From the NCBI GenBank assembly GCA_903927005.1, contig CAIYLH010000059.1:1-64000 (forward strand): a stretch of 64,000 nt of DNA. The letters run 5' to 3'. The notes below the pieces were generated by a model that saw only the letters and a program-made list of their open reading frames with translations, made no database searches and was not told where the DNA came from. The DNA comes from an uncultured Pseudomonadota bacterium (GTDB taxonomy: Bacteria > Pseudomonadota > Gammaproteobacteria > Steroidobacterales > Steroidobacteraceae). Position 1 is the first letter of the stretch. The number at the start of each line of letters is the position of its first letter. This document shows, piece by piece, positions 45,801 through 54,975 of this stretch. The position numbers and the translations under genes are program-made.

Positions 45801-47128
45801 GAGCTCGGCGCTTGATGGGCTGGGCGCTGCTTGCCGCGTGCATGGCCACCACCGCCGTTGTGGCCGAGGGGGCTCCTGCCGTCGAACGGTCGACGGTCGT
45901 GCTTGCTGCGGCGCTGATAGACGGAGTCGCCGCGAAGGCCAGGACGGGCGTTGCGGTCGTCGTCCGTGGCGGACGCATTGTGGCGATTCGCGATCGGGGA
46001 TCGCCCGACCTGCCGCGTGACGCGCAGGTGCTAGATCTTGGCGATGCGACGCTGCTGCCGGGGCTGATCGATACCCATACGCACATCTTCCTGCAGGGCG
46101 AAGTGCCGGCGGAGGGGGGCTACGACGCGCAGCTGCTCAAGCACCCGCTGGCGTTTAGGGTCGCTCGCGCGACCGTCGCGGTCCGCCGTGCGCTCGAGCA
46201 GGGCTTCACGACGATTCGTGATGTCGAGACCGAGGGTGCCGGCTACGGCGACGTCGGTATCAAGCAGGCGATCGAGGCGGGCATCATTCCCGGTCCTCAT
46301 ATGCTGGTGTCAACCGTGTCGATCTCCACGACCGGGGGCTATCCGCTGGAGGACTATGCGCCAGAGGTTTCAGTGCCTAAGGGCGCGCAGCTGATTGATG
46401 GTCCTGTCGAGGCACGCAAGGCCGCGCGCGAGCAACTCGATCACGGTGCGGATTGGATCAAGGTCTACATGACCCATCGCTCGTGGCTCGATGCTGCGGG
46501 TAATCTTGTTTCGCAGCCGACGCTGACGGTCGAGGAGCTGCGCGCGATCGTCGACGAGACCCACGGCTGGGGCCGCAAAGTTGCCTGCCACGCTTATAAC
46601 GGCATCGGGCTGCAGCGGGCCCTTGATGGTGGCTGCGATACGCTTGAGCACGGACTCGAGCTTAGCGATGCGCAGATCCAGCAGATGCTGCGGCAGGGGA
46701 CGTGGTACGTGCCCACGGTGGCGGTGTATTTCAAGGACTGGGACCCCGCCGACACGGCCAGCGGCCAGCGTGATCGCAAGCGCACGGCGACACACGAAGT
46801 TTCCTTCCGCAAAGCGCTCAAGGCCGGCGTCAAGATTGCCTTCGGCACCGACGTCGGCGGATTTCCCTGGAGTGAGTCGATCGCGCAGGAGTTCGCGTAC
46901 TACGTCGAGTACGGCATGACGCCGATGCAGGCCATCCAGACTGCAACGACGCGGGCCGCCGAGCTGCTGGGCAAGGCTGGCCAGATTGGGAGCATCGCTG
47001 AAGGCGCCGGTGCGGACCTGATGGCGGTCCGTGGTGATCCTCTGAAGGATATTCACCAGCTGGAGACGCCGGTGTTCGTGATGAAGGATGGGCGGGTGTT
47101 TCGCAACGACACGGGAGCTGCGCGTTGA
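45797..47128 (+). CDS. Exported imidazolonepropionase-like amidohydrolase
   Basis: 443 residues from GTG 45797, sharing GTGA with the asparaginase stop (ATG 45815 is an alternative). Signal peptide RARRLMGWALLAACMATT. Metal residues His94 and His96 (GLIDTHTHIF), the carboxylated-lysine region ADWIKVYMTHRS, CHAYN, LEHGLEL and the aspartate in FGTDVGG make a complete binuclear or mononuclear site. Related enzymes act on N-acyl or X-Pro dipeptides. Coupled upstream and downstream, so it should process the same imported compound class. Confidence 0.86.
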   Translation: MRARRLMGWALLAACMATTAVVAEGAPAVERSTVVLAAALIDGVAAKARTGVAVVVRGGRIVAIRDRGSPDLPRDAQVLDLGDATLLPGLIDTHTHIFLQGEVPAEGGYDAQLLKHPLAFRVARATVAVRRALEQGFTTIRDVETEGAGYGDVGIKQAIEAGIIPGPHMLVSTVSISTTGGYPLEDYAPEVSVPKGAQLIDGPVEARKAAREQLDHGADWIKVYMTHRSWLDAAGNLVSQPTLTVEELRAIVDETHGWGRKVACHAYNGIGLQRALDGGCDTLEHGLELSDAQIQQMLRQGTWYVPTVAVYFKDWDPADTASGQRDRKRTATHEVSFRKALKAGVKIAFGTDVGGFPWSESIAQEFAYYVEYGMTPMQAIQTATTRAAELLGKAGQIGSIAEGAGADLMAVRGDPLKDIHQLETPVFVMKDGRVFRNDTGAAR

Positions 47129-48492
47129 ACGCCGCGGTGCCGTCCACAAAGTCGATGGGGAAGCTGGCGTTGACGAGCCTCGCCGGGGCCAGCATCGAAT
47201 GGTTTGACTTCTATCTGTATGGTGCCGCGGCGGCGTTGGTGTTTCCGACCCTGTACTTCCCGAAAACGATGCCGGCGGCGATCGCGCTGTTGGCCTCATT
47301 CAGTACCGTTGCGGTTGGCTTCCTTGCTCGCCCGGTTGGAGCGATTCTCTTCGGGCACTTCGGCGATCGGGCGGGCCGCAAGGCGGCGCTTACGGCGGCG
47401 TTGGTGTTGATGGGGGTGTCCTCGGCCCTGGTCGGTTGCCTGCCGTCCTATGCGTCCATCGGGGTCGCGGCGCCGACCTTGTTGGTCGTACTGCGCTTTA
47501 TGCAGGGATTGGCAATTGGCGGCCAGTGGGGCGGGGCGATGCTGCTGGTCGTGGAGAGTGCGCCGCCGGAGAAGCGTGGCTTCTACGGCAGTTTCGCGCA
47601 GGTCGGCGCGCCGGCAGGCGTGGTGCTCGCGAACCTCGCATTCCTCGTCGTGGGTGCCACGATGAGCCACGAGGCGTTCCTGACGTGGGGCTGGCGGATT
47701 CCGTTCCTGCTCAGCCTGGGCCTCGTTGCGCTGGCCTGGTATGTGCATCGGCGCGTCGAAGAGACTGAGGCCTTCCGGCAGATGAAGGCCGAACGCGAGG
47801 ACTCGATACAGCGGGCGGCCAGCGGCACGGCGCAGCGCGAGGGCGTCGAGGCGCCCAGTGGCCGCTCGCCGATCATCGATGCGTTCGTCACGCACCCCAA
47901 GCAGATCTTCCTTGCTGCGGGGGCCTTCATTGCCGTGCAGGTTTCGTTCTATATCGCCATCACGTTCGTGATGGCGTATGGCACCAGTAAGGAGATTGGG
48001 CTTGGGCTGCCGCAGTCGACGCTGCTCACGGCGGTCATGATTTCCAGTGGCGTAATGGCGCCGACACTGATTTGGTTTGGCAAGCTTTCGGATCAGTTCG
48101 GCCGCCGCCGGGTATTCGTGACGGGCGCCGTGCTCACCGGGCTGTGGGCATTTGCTTTCTTCCCGTTGATAGAAACCCGCTCGCCAGTGCTGATCACGCT
48201 TGCGATCATGACGGCGGTGACGCTGAACGGGCTGATGTATGGCCCGCAAGCGGCGCTATTCGGCGAGATGTTCCGTACCCGGGTGCGCTATTCCGGTGCG
48301 TCGCTTGGCTACCAGATTGGTTCCATGTTCGGCGGCGGGCTCGCGCCGGTGGCAGCGATGGAGATCCTGCGGCGTACCCACAGCACCTTCGGCATTTCGC
48401 TCTACATGGCAGGGGCGAGCATTGTGACTATCGTCTCAATGATGCTGCTCGGTGACAAGCGCGTGGGCGATCTCAGCGAGGCGGGTCGCTAG
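47125..48492 (+). CDS. MHS-family MFS transporter
   Basis: 455 residues from TTG 47125 (GGGAG 8 bases upstream, TTGA overlap with the previous stop); ATG 47155 is a shorter alternative without RBS. Family features: ASIEWFDFYLYGAAA at the start, FGHFGDRAGRKAAL between TM2 and TM3, RFMQGLAIGGQWGG, and FGKLSDQFGRRR. MHS members import metabolites such as proline, betaine, shikimate or dicarboxylates with protons. It ends the asparaginase-amidohydrolase operon and probably takes up their product. It overlaps the convergent MFS gene by 4 bases. Confidence 0.9.
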   Translation: MNAAVPSTKSMGKLALTSLAGASIEWFDFYLYGAAAALVFPTLYFPKTMPAAIALLASFSTVAVGFLARPVGAILFGHFGDRAGRKAALTAALVLMGVSSALVGCLPSYASIGVAAPTLLVVLRFMQGLAIGGQWGGAMLLVVESAPPEKRGFYGSFAQVGAPAGVVLANLAFLVVGATMSHEAFLTWGWRIPFLLSLGLVALAWYVHRRVEETEAFRQMKAEREDSIQRAASGTAQREGVEAPSGRSPIIDAFVTHPKQIFLAAGAFIAVQVSFYIAITFVMAYGTSKEIGLGLPQSTLLTAVMISSGVMAPTLIWFGKLSDQFGRRRVFVTGAVLTGLWAFAFFPLIETRSPVLITLAIMTAVTLNGLMYGPQAALFGEMFRTRVRYSGASLGYQIGSMFGGGLAPVAAMEILRRTHSTFGISLYMAGASIVTIVSMMLLGDKRVGDLSEAGR

Positions 48493-49715
48493 CGGGATTC
48501 CACCCACTGAATTGGCTGTACGCGGCGTACGACGAGGCCGAAGGCGAAAGCACCGAGTAGCGTGACCCCCGCTGCGATCGCGAACGCGGTGCCAAAGTGA
48601 CCGGTACGATCTACGACGACGCCGGTGACGAGCGGCGCGGTGACACCTGCCATGTTGGCGACCAGGTTCTGCACCCCCATCCACTGCCCGGCGGCGCGCG
48701 GCCCTGCGAGTGTTTGCGAGATTGCACCTAGCGGCGCGCTCTGCATGCCGAAGAACAGCCCCGCTACGAGCAGTAGCGCGATCGCGAGGCTGGGGCCTGC
48801 GACGATGCAGGCCGCCATCGTCGCCGCGACGCCGCAATGACCGGCGATGATGGTCGTCTTGAAGACGCGATCGGGATGCGCCCCGCTGCGGACGAGGCGG
48901 TCGCAGACCCAGCCGACAGTGGGGGCGACGACGGCCTGTACGCCATACACCAGCGCGCCCACGGTGGCCATGTGCGGGAGGCTCAGGCCGTGGACGCGCA
49001 CCAGCCACATCGGTAGCCAGCTGAGCATGAAGTAGTAGGCATAGTTGCCACTGAAGTGCCCAAGGCTGGTGCCCCACAAAGAACGCTCGCGCAGCAGCAT
49101 CGGGTAGCCGATTGGAGCGTCTGTCCCGAGGGTACTGCTGACTTCTCCATGCGCCGTTGCCGCGCGCCATGGAATCAGCCAGAGCAGTGAAGCGAGGCCG
49201 AAGACAATGAATGCCCATCGCCAGCCGTAGCTGGCGATGAACAGTCCGCCGATCAGCGTGCCGGCCGTAGGACCGAGCGATTGGCCTACCGCGACCATGC
49301 CGTTAGCGCGGCCACGGGCGCCCACCGGCACGTGCTGCGCGAGAATGGTGGCGTTACAGGGATAGGCAACGCTCTCGCCGAGTCCGAGCAGGATGCGTAG
49401 CGCGAGAATCGTCGTGAACGAGGTCGCCAGTCCCGTCAGCGTCGTCGCCAGTGCCCACAAGGCGAGGCCGCCGCCAAGTACGAGTCGTAGGTCATAACGC
49501 TGCGCCATCCAGCCGGCGATCGGCTGCATCGGGGCGTAAGACCAGAAGAACGCCGAGAACAACAGGCCAAGCTGGGTGTTGGACAGGGCCAGCTCGCTCT
49601 GCATGACAGAGCTTGCGGTCGCGAGGTTGCCCCGGTCAAAGTAGTTAATAAAGATCGCCGCGGCCAGCAGTAGGACGATGCGGCGCGGGTAGACGGCGGC
49701 GGGGGTGCTCGGCAT
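48489..49715 (-). CDS. MFS transporter, ACS/NNP-like
   Basis: 408 residues with about 12 membrane segments. Start sequence VLLLAAAIFINYFDRGNLATA is typical of anion:cation symporters (NYFDR motif). GWMAQRYDLR is the TM2-TM3 loop and RANGMVAVGQSLGPTAG follows. It is the last gene of a minus-strand run with a TonB receptor and a PQQ dehydrogenase, so it may move their acid product across the inner membrane. Confidence 0.87.
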   Translation of the reverse strand: MPSTPAAVYPRRIVLLLAAAIFINYFDRGNLATASSVMQSELALSNTQLGLLFSAFFWSYAPMQPIAGWMAQRYDLRLVLGGGLALWALATTLTGLATSFTTILALRILLGLGESVAYPCNATILAQHVPVGARGRANGMVAVGQSLGPTAGTLIGGLFIASYGWRWAFIVFGLASLLWLIPWRAATAHGEVSSTLGTDAPIGYPMLLRERSLWGTSLGHFSGNYAYYFMLSWLPMWLVRVHGLSLPHMATVGALVYGVQAVVAPTVGWVCDRLVRSGAHPDRVFKTTIIAGHCGVAATMAACIVAGPSLAIALLLVAGLFFGMQSAPLGAISQTLAGPRAAGQWMGVQNLVANMAGVTAPLVTGVVVDRTGHFGTAFAIAAGVTLLGAFAFGLVVRRVQPIQWVESR

Positions 49716-49755
49716 GAGGGCGGGCGCGCCTGGGCCGGGCAGCGGCCTGGTTGGT

Positions 49756-50232
49756 CTAGTGTGCCGCAGCTGTTGCCGGCGCGATCGTCGGTAGCGGGGC
49801 AGCGGCGTTAATATCGATCACTATCTTCCAGGCGCCGTCTATGCGCCGCCATACCTCGACGTAGCCGCCGCGCTCCATAAGCGGTCCGCCCTTGCCGTCG
49901 TCGATCGTGTAGGTGCCGGAGACGTAGGCCACGTCGCCCGCGCCGACGTTCTGGATCGAGAGGATATGTGCCTTGGCCCCGCTCTTGATCATCGCCTCGA
50001 TGGCAGCCGCGATCGCGGCAGTGCCCTTCGCAGTCTCGCTGCCAGACATCATCAGCTCAGCGTCGGCGGCGTACAGGGCCGTCACCGCAGCGCCATCGCC
50101 CTTGTTGAAATTGACCTCCCACGAATGCTTCAGTGCAGGCGGCACGCCGGGACTGGTCGAGGTGGGCGCGCAGGATGCGATCAGTAGCCAGACAAGCAAG
50201 GTGCAGAGGATCCGGAGGTATGGCCGTGTCAT
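49756..50232 (-). CDS. SnoaL/DUF4440-like lipoprotein
   Basis: 158 residues. Lipobox LIASC predicts lipidation at Cys21. The NTF2-like cone fold is indicated by WEVNFNKGDGAAVTALYAADAELMMSG and VEVWRRIDGAWKIVIDIN. Homologues bind or isomerise small hydrophobic compounds, though many are uncharacterised. AAGGA lies upstream of the ATG. Located 18 bases after the PQQ dehydrogenase gene, so likely the periplasmic accessory of that operon. Confidence 0.8.
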   Translation of the reverse strand: MTRPYLRILCTLLVWLLIASCAPTSTSPGVPPALKHSWEVNFNKGDGAAVTALYAADAELMMSGSETAKGTAAIAAAIEAMIKSGAKAHILSIQNVGAGDVAYVSGTYTIDDGKGGPLMERGGYVEVWRRIDGAWKIVIDINAAAPLPTIAPATAAAH

Positions 50233-50250
50233 GGGAGGTCCTTAGGTCTC

Positions 50251-52434
50251 TTAGTGGGCAGCGGCATGCTCAGCATCGTACGCTTGCCATGCCTGCTCGA
50301 TCAGGTAGCCGTGCAATGCGTCAACTTGATTAGGCTTGAGTACGTCGTCCCAGCGGGCCATGCCCTTGGCGCGGTAGGCGCCGTTGAGCACGATCTCGTT
50401 GAAGATGTGGTGTGTCTCAGGTGCGAGGCGGCGTAGATCAGGCAGCAGGCCGCGCCCCATCGCGTGGCAGCGGGCGCAGAAGCGGCTGTAAAGAACCTCG
50501 CCCTCGGCAACCTGCTGCGCCGTGGCCGAGCGGGCGGGCGGCTGGGCGAATGGCGAATCCGCAACCACGGAAGGCTTCGGTACCGGGCCGCCACCTAGCT
50601 TGAAGGCGACGATACGGCCGGCGTTGCCGTACTTGTAGGCGGCAGTGATGGTGGGAAACGGCGCGTAAAGGACGCCGCCGCCGTAGCCGGCCATGATGGC
50701 GACGTACTGTTCGCCGTTCACCTTATAGGTCATCGGTGCTGCCATCATCGAGGTGCCGACGTCGATTGTCTTGAGCAGCTTGCCGGAGTCTGCCGCGTAG
50801 ACAGACAGAGTACCGGCCGCGTCACCGCGGAAGACGAGGTTGCCAGCGCTCGCCATGACGCCGCCGTCCCAGGGGGTGGCGGTCTGCTGCTCCCACACTA
50901 TCTTGCCGCTGACGGGATCGACTGCGCGCAGCACCCCGCGTGAGCGCAATGGCCCAGGGGCCGCGGTGCCCAGTGAGGCGAGCGGCGGCAGTTTGCCAAA
51001 AAGCGCGGCGAGGCCTGTCGGGTCGTAGTCCTCAGTGGCGAAGAACGCGAGGTTGAAGTTACCCTCGATCAGGCCTGCGCGCAGGTTCTGCGTGTTTACG
51101 TAGACCATGGGCATGTCGATGACAGGAATGTAAGTCAGGCCTGTCTTGCGGCTGAAAGCCATCGGCTGCCAATTGTGTGCGCCGGTGGCACCCGGGAACA
51201 CGACCTTCGGTGAGTGCGTCCAGTCGGCGCCCGCGGCAGGGATCGGCCGATGTGTCTTTGGGTCGATGCCGCCCGTCCAGTTGACGGCAGCGTACGGTGC
51301 AGCCGAGAGGAACTCGCCCGTGGCGCGATCAAGCACGTAGAGAAAGCCATTCTTGCTCGCTTGCAGCAGCACGCGCCGCAGCTGGCCACCGATCGGCAGC
51401 TCCGTGAGCACGAGCTTCGCGGTCGTGTCGTAGTCCCAGCCTTCGCCGGGAATCTCCTGGTAGTACCAGGCGAGGGTGCCGCTATCGGCGTGCACTGCGA
51501 TGATCGAGGCGGCGTACAGTTCGTCGTGATCTCCCTTGCTGGTGTCGACGACGTCGTAGGGGGAGGTGTTGCCGGTGCCGAAGTAGACGAGCTTCAGCTC
51601 CGGGTCGTACGACAGGCCGTCCCAGACCGATCCGCCCGCGCCGAATTCCCAGCGGTAGTTCTTGTCCCAGGTCTTTAGCGCGGCCTCTAGGTGCGGCTGG
51701 TCCTGAGGGCCGAGGCGCGGGTCACGCGGCACCGTGTAGAAGCGCCAGCGGAATTCTCCGCTGCGCAGGTCAAAAGCCGAGACCGAGCCACGTGCGCCGG
51801 CAAAGTCGCCACCGCCATTACCGATCACGACCATCTCGCCGGCAAGCACCGGTGCGCCGGTAATGAAGTAGTGGAAGTCGCCAGGGCCACGGCCCGGGAG
51901 TGTGTCTACTTTCCAGATGCGCTGTCCGGTTCTGGCGTCGATTGCATGCAGATAGCCGTCCAGCGAGGCTACGTACACGCGGCCGCTCCGTACTACCACA
52001 CCGCGGTTGACCGCGTCGCAGCAGGCGTAGCGGCCCCACTGGCCGTCAACGCCCGGATCATAGTTCCACAGCTCGCGTCCGGTCGCCGCGTCGAGCGCGT
52101 AGACCCGTCCCCAGTTGCCGGAGGTGTACATGACGCCGTCGACCACGACTGGCGTCGCCTCCAGGCCACGCTTGGTGCCTAGCGCGTGCTCCCATGCGAA
52201 GCCAAGCCGCTGCACGGTAGCGTCGTTGATGTCCTGCAAGGGGGAGTAGTAACTGCCGCCTGTGTCACGGCCAGGTGAGAGCCACTGTTCCGGCTCGCGA
52301 TCGGACGCGACGAGTCTAGCCTCGTCTACCTCGCCGAAATGGGTAGCGCCTGCGCCGGGTGACGGCGCCGTGCCCTTCGAGCAGCTTGCGAGCAGCAGCA
52401 CGGCGGCCGATAGCAGGATCTGCCTGGGAGTCAT
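50251..52434 (-). CDS. PQQ-dependent quinohemoprotein alcohol dehydrogenase
   Basis: 727 residues from ATG 52434 with GAGGAT upstream. The N-terminus is a lipoprotein-type leader (LLLASC, Cys18). An eight-bladed propeller domain holds the vicinal disulfide Cys138-Cys139 (GRYACCDAVNRG) and W-docking repeats (GRVYALDAATGRELW). The C-terminal cytochrome c domain has Cys653-Cys656-His657 (FCARCH) and a Met ligand in AKGMARW. The segment matching the usual GDN active-site motif reads KGDHDELYAAS, a divergence worth noting. It oxidises alcohols or aldehydes in the periplasm. Confidence 0.92.
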   Translation of the reverse strand: MTPRQILLSAAVLLLASCSKGTAPSPGAGATHFGEVDEARLVASDREPEQWLSPGRDTGGSYYSPLQDINDATVQRLGFAWEHALGTKRGLEATPVVVDGVMYTSGNWGRVYALDAATGRELWNYDPGVDGQWGRYACCDAVNRGVVVRSGRVYVASLDGYLHAIDARTGQRIWKVDTLPGRGPGDFHYFITGAPVLAGEMVVIGNGGGDFAGARGSVSAFDLRSGEFRWRFYTVPRDPRLGPQDQPHLEAALKTWDKNYRWEFGAGGSVWDGLSYDPELKLVYFGTGNTSPYDVVDTSKGDHDELYAASIIAVHADSGTLAWYYQEIPGEGWDYDTTAKLVLTELPIGGQLRRVLLQASKNGFLYVLDRATGEFLSAAPYAAVNWTGGIDPKTHRPIPAAGADWTHSPKVVFPGATGAHNWQPMAFSRKTGLTYIPVIDMPMVYVNTQNLRAGLIEGNFNLAFFATEDYDPTGLAALFGKLPPLASLGTAAPGPLRSRGVLRAVDPVSGKIVWEQQTATPWDGGVMASAGNLVFRGDAAGTLSVYAADSGKLLKTIDVGTSMMAAPMTYKVNGEQYVAIMAGYGGGVLYAPFPTITAAYKYGNAGRIVAFKLGGGPVPKPSVVADSPFAQPPARSATAQQVAEGEVLYSRFCARCHAMGRGLLPDLRRLAPETHHIFNEIVLNGAYRAKGMARWDDVLKPNQVDALHGYLIEQAWQAYDAEHAAAH

Positions 52435-52527
52435 CGGAAATCCTCGGCGGCGAGAAAGGGCGGTGCGCGCTGCAGTGGCCCGGAGCAAGCAGTTGCCCGG
52501 CGGTCAACGACCGCCGGGCAGGCCAGC

Positions 52528-54768
52528 TCAGAATGATTTTCGTACGTCGATGCCGATGGTGCGTGGCTGGTTGGTGACGATGCGCGGGCGGCCTGGCATC
52601 TCGACCGCGATCGAGCGGTTATCGGCGAGATTTGCGTGTTCGTTGGTCAGGTTCTTTGCTACCAGCGAGACATCCCAGCTTTCGAACGTCACGCTGATCT
52701 TGCCGTCGACGATTGAGTACGGTGCGCGCACGCGCGGGTTGAACGGGTCGTTGTTTGCGCTCTTGCTGCTGCCCATGTAGGCGTAGCCGATGTTGTACAG
52801 CGCCGAGTACTTCGCGTTCAGCGAGTGCGTGTACGTCAGTGAAAGGTTGCCAGTCCAGTCCGGCACCTGATAGACGCGATCGCCGACCTGCTGCGGCGAC
52901 ACGGCGCCCCCGGAACTGGCCTGAGTGATGACCGCCTTCTGGAAGCCGATTCCCCCTGAAACATCGAGGCCACGTACTGGACGGGCATGCACCTCAAGTT
53001 CCGCACCCTGACTCTTCGCTGCGCCGACGTTGGCGCGGAACTGGAAGCCGCAGGGCAGCAGGATCTGCTGCTGCAGATCCTTCCAGTCGATGAAGAACAC
53101 GGCTCCATCCACGGTGAGCCGGTTGTCGAGCCATGAGGTCTTCGAGCCGACCTCATAGTTCCACAGGCTGTCTGCTTTGTAGCGGTGCGCCTGGGTCTGC
53201 GTGACGCCGATGGCCTCAAGGTTGACGTCGCAGCCCAGCGCGGTGGGCACCGAGGGGGTGATGCCGCCCGGGCGGAAGCCCTTCGCCGCAGTCGCATAGA
53301 CCATGGCGTTCGGGGTCACCTTGTAGTCGACCTGTACCTTAGGGTTGACACCAACGTTGGTCAGCGTGGTCGGCGGGTCGATCAGGTCGACACCTGCGGC
53401 TGCCCCCGCCTCAATACCCGAGCTGGTGGTCTTGATTTCGTACCAGCGCGCGCCGGCAGTGATTTTGAGCTTGTCGGTCGCCTGGTACGAGACTTCACCA
53501 AACAGCGCGGGTTCGCGGATCGTCGAGGGATAGTTCTGATAGAAGAACAGATCGGAGCCGTAGCCGGAAATCGCGTTGAGACCAGCGACATAATTTGGCG
53601 GGTAGTAGCCCGGGTTGAACTGTCCGTTGGACTCGGACAGGTAGGCGCCGACGACGAACTGTACCGGGCCCTTGAGTGCCGACGCGAAACGCAGTTCCTG
53701 CACAAAGCGATGCAGAGGCTTGATCTCGGTGATCTGTGAGGCCACCGGCGGGTCCAGACCGAACAGGAACGACACGACGTCCGACTGGTCTTCGCGCTCG
53801 ACGATCAGGCGGTCGAAGTAGGACGTTGACGATACAAGCTCGCCGAAGCCGGTGTCGTACTTGATGTTCAGTGCATACAGCGTCCAGCGATCGCTGCCGC
53901 CTTCAGCAATGTCAAACAGGCGTGTCTGCATGAAATTGTTTGGCGTCAGGTTGGTGGCCGTGCCGTCCGCCAGAGCGAAGCCGTTGTAGGCGCTTTCCTG
54001 ATGTAGCAGGCGGCCGGTCACCGATAGTGCGTCGGTCGGCTTCCACAGCAGCGATAGGTCTCCGCCGCTGGTTTCGTTGCGGCCGATGTTGTGCAGCGTC
54101 GTGTAGTCCGAGCCGCCCGGTACTGTCGGCCATCGACGCGAGAAGTAGCCCGCCTCACGGTCGTAGAAGCCATTCGCGCGCAGCGCGAGCTTGTTCTGGA
54201 TGATGGGCAGGTTGATCGTGGCCTCACCAATCCAGTTTGGGTCATTCGTGCCGCTGGTGGTGGAGGCGCCCGTATGCAGCGACGCGGAGAACGAGGTGAG
54301 GTCGGGCTGCTTGCTGATCATGCGCACCGTGCCGCCCATCGAGCGGGCGCCATACAAAGTACCTTGTGGGCCGCGTAAGACCTCGATGCGCTCGACGTCG
54401 AGAATGTGCGGATTGAGAGAATCCGGCAGCGGCGTTTCGTCGAGATAGAAGCCGGTAGTATTGTCGCCGCTGACGCCGCGAATGGAGATCGTACGCGAGT
54501 TCGCCGAGCCGTCGCCGGTGGCGCCGAAGCCGAGGTTTGGCACGCTCGTCGCATAGTCAAAGAACCCCTTGATGGCGCGCGTATCCAGATCGGCCGCACT
54601 GAACGCCGTGATCGATAGCGGTACGTTCTGCAGGCTTTCGCTACGCTTCTGCGCTGTCACGACGACCTCTTGTAGTTCGCCGGACGAGTCCACGGCAGCT
54701 ATCGCTGCTGTTGGGCACAGGACGACTAAGGACATTAGCGCGGCCTGGGCACACGGCGTGTTCTTCAT
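52528..54768 (-). CDS. TonB-dependent receptor
   Basis: 746 residues from ATG 54768 (the frame to 54882 is rejected). Signal peptide up to PTAAIAA, TonB box-like ELQEVVVTAQKRSESLQNVP, plug motif RIEVLRGPQGTLYGARSMGGTVR, and a C-terminal TPRTIGIDVRKSF-type strand ending in aromatic Phe. The barrel is of the large sphingomonad/gammaproteobacterial type that takes up sugars, aromatic or plant-derived compounds. It leads the operon with a PQQ dehydrogenase 93 bases downstream, suggesting import of its substrate. Confidence 0.93.
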   Translation of the reverse strand: MKNTPCAQAALMSLVVLCPTAAIAAVDSSGELQEVVVTAQKRSESLQNVPLSITAFSAADLDTRAIKGFFDYATSVPNLGFGATGDGSANSRTISIRGVSGDNTTGFYLDETPLPDSLNPHILDVERIEVLRGPQGTLYGARSMGGTVRMISKQPDLTSFSASLHTGASTTSGTNDPNWIGEATINLPIIQNKLALRANGFYDREAGYFSRRWPTVPGGSDYTTLHNIGRNETSGGDLSLLWKPTDALSVTGRLLHQESAYNGFALADGTATNLTPNNFMQTRLFDIAEGGSDRWTLYALNIKYDTGFGELVSSTSYFDRLIVEREDQSDVVSFLFGLDPPVASQITEIKPLHRFVQELRFASALKGPVQFVVGAYLSESNGQFNPGYYPPNYVAGLNAISGYGSDLFFYQNYPSTIREPALFGEVSYQATDKLKITAGARWYEIKTTSSGIEAGAAAGVDLIDPPTTLTNVGVNPKVQVDYKVTPNAMVYATAAKGFRPGGITPSVPTALGCDVNLEAIGVTQTQAHRYKADSLWNYEVGSKTSWLDNRLTVDGAVFFIDWKDLQQQILLPCGFQFRANVGAAKSQGAELEVHARPVRGLDVSGGIGFQKAVITQASSGGAVSPQQVGDRVYQVPDWTGNLSLTYTHSLNAKYSALYNIGYAYMGSSKSANNDPFNPRVRAPYSIVDGKISVTFESWDVSLVAKNLTNEHANLADNRSIAVEMPGRPRIVTNQPRTIGIDVRKSF

Positions 54769-54975
54769 AGAAAGAGTTCCAAGAGGGCGTGGACGGGTGA
54801 ATGGCTGGTAATTAGGCACGACCCCGGGCGGGGCTGTCAAAGCCGGCTCTGCCGTGGGATGCCCCAATAGCTTTTTGATCATTTAGACCGCGGCAATGCC
54901 ATCGGTGGCCCTATAAACTGTAAGGGCCGGAGCTACTTGCTGGCTTGCGGTCAATCGACGCCAGGAGCGCAATTC

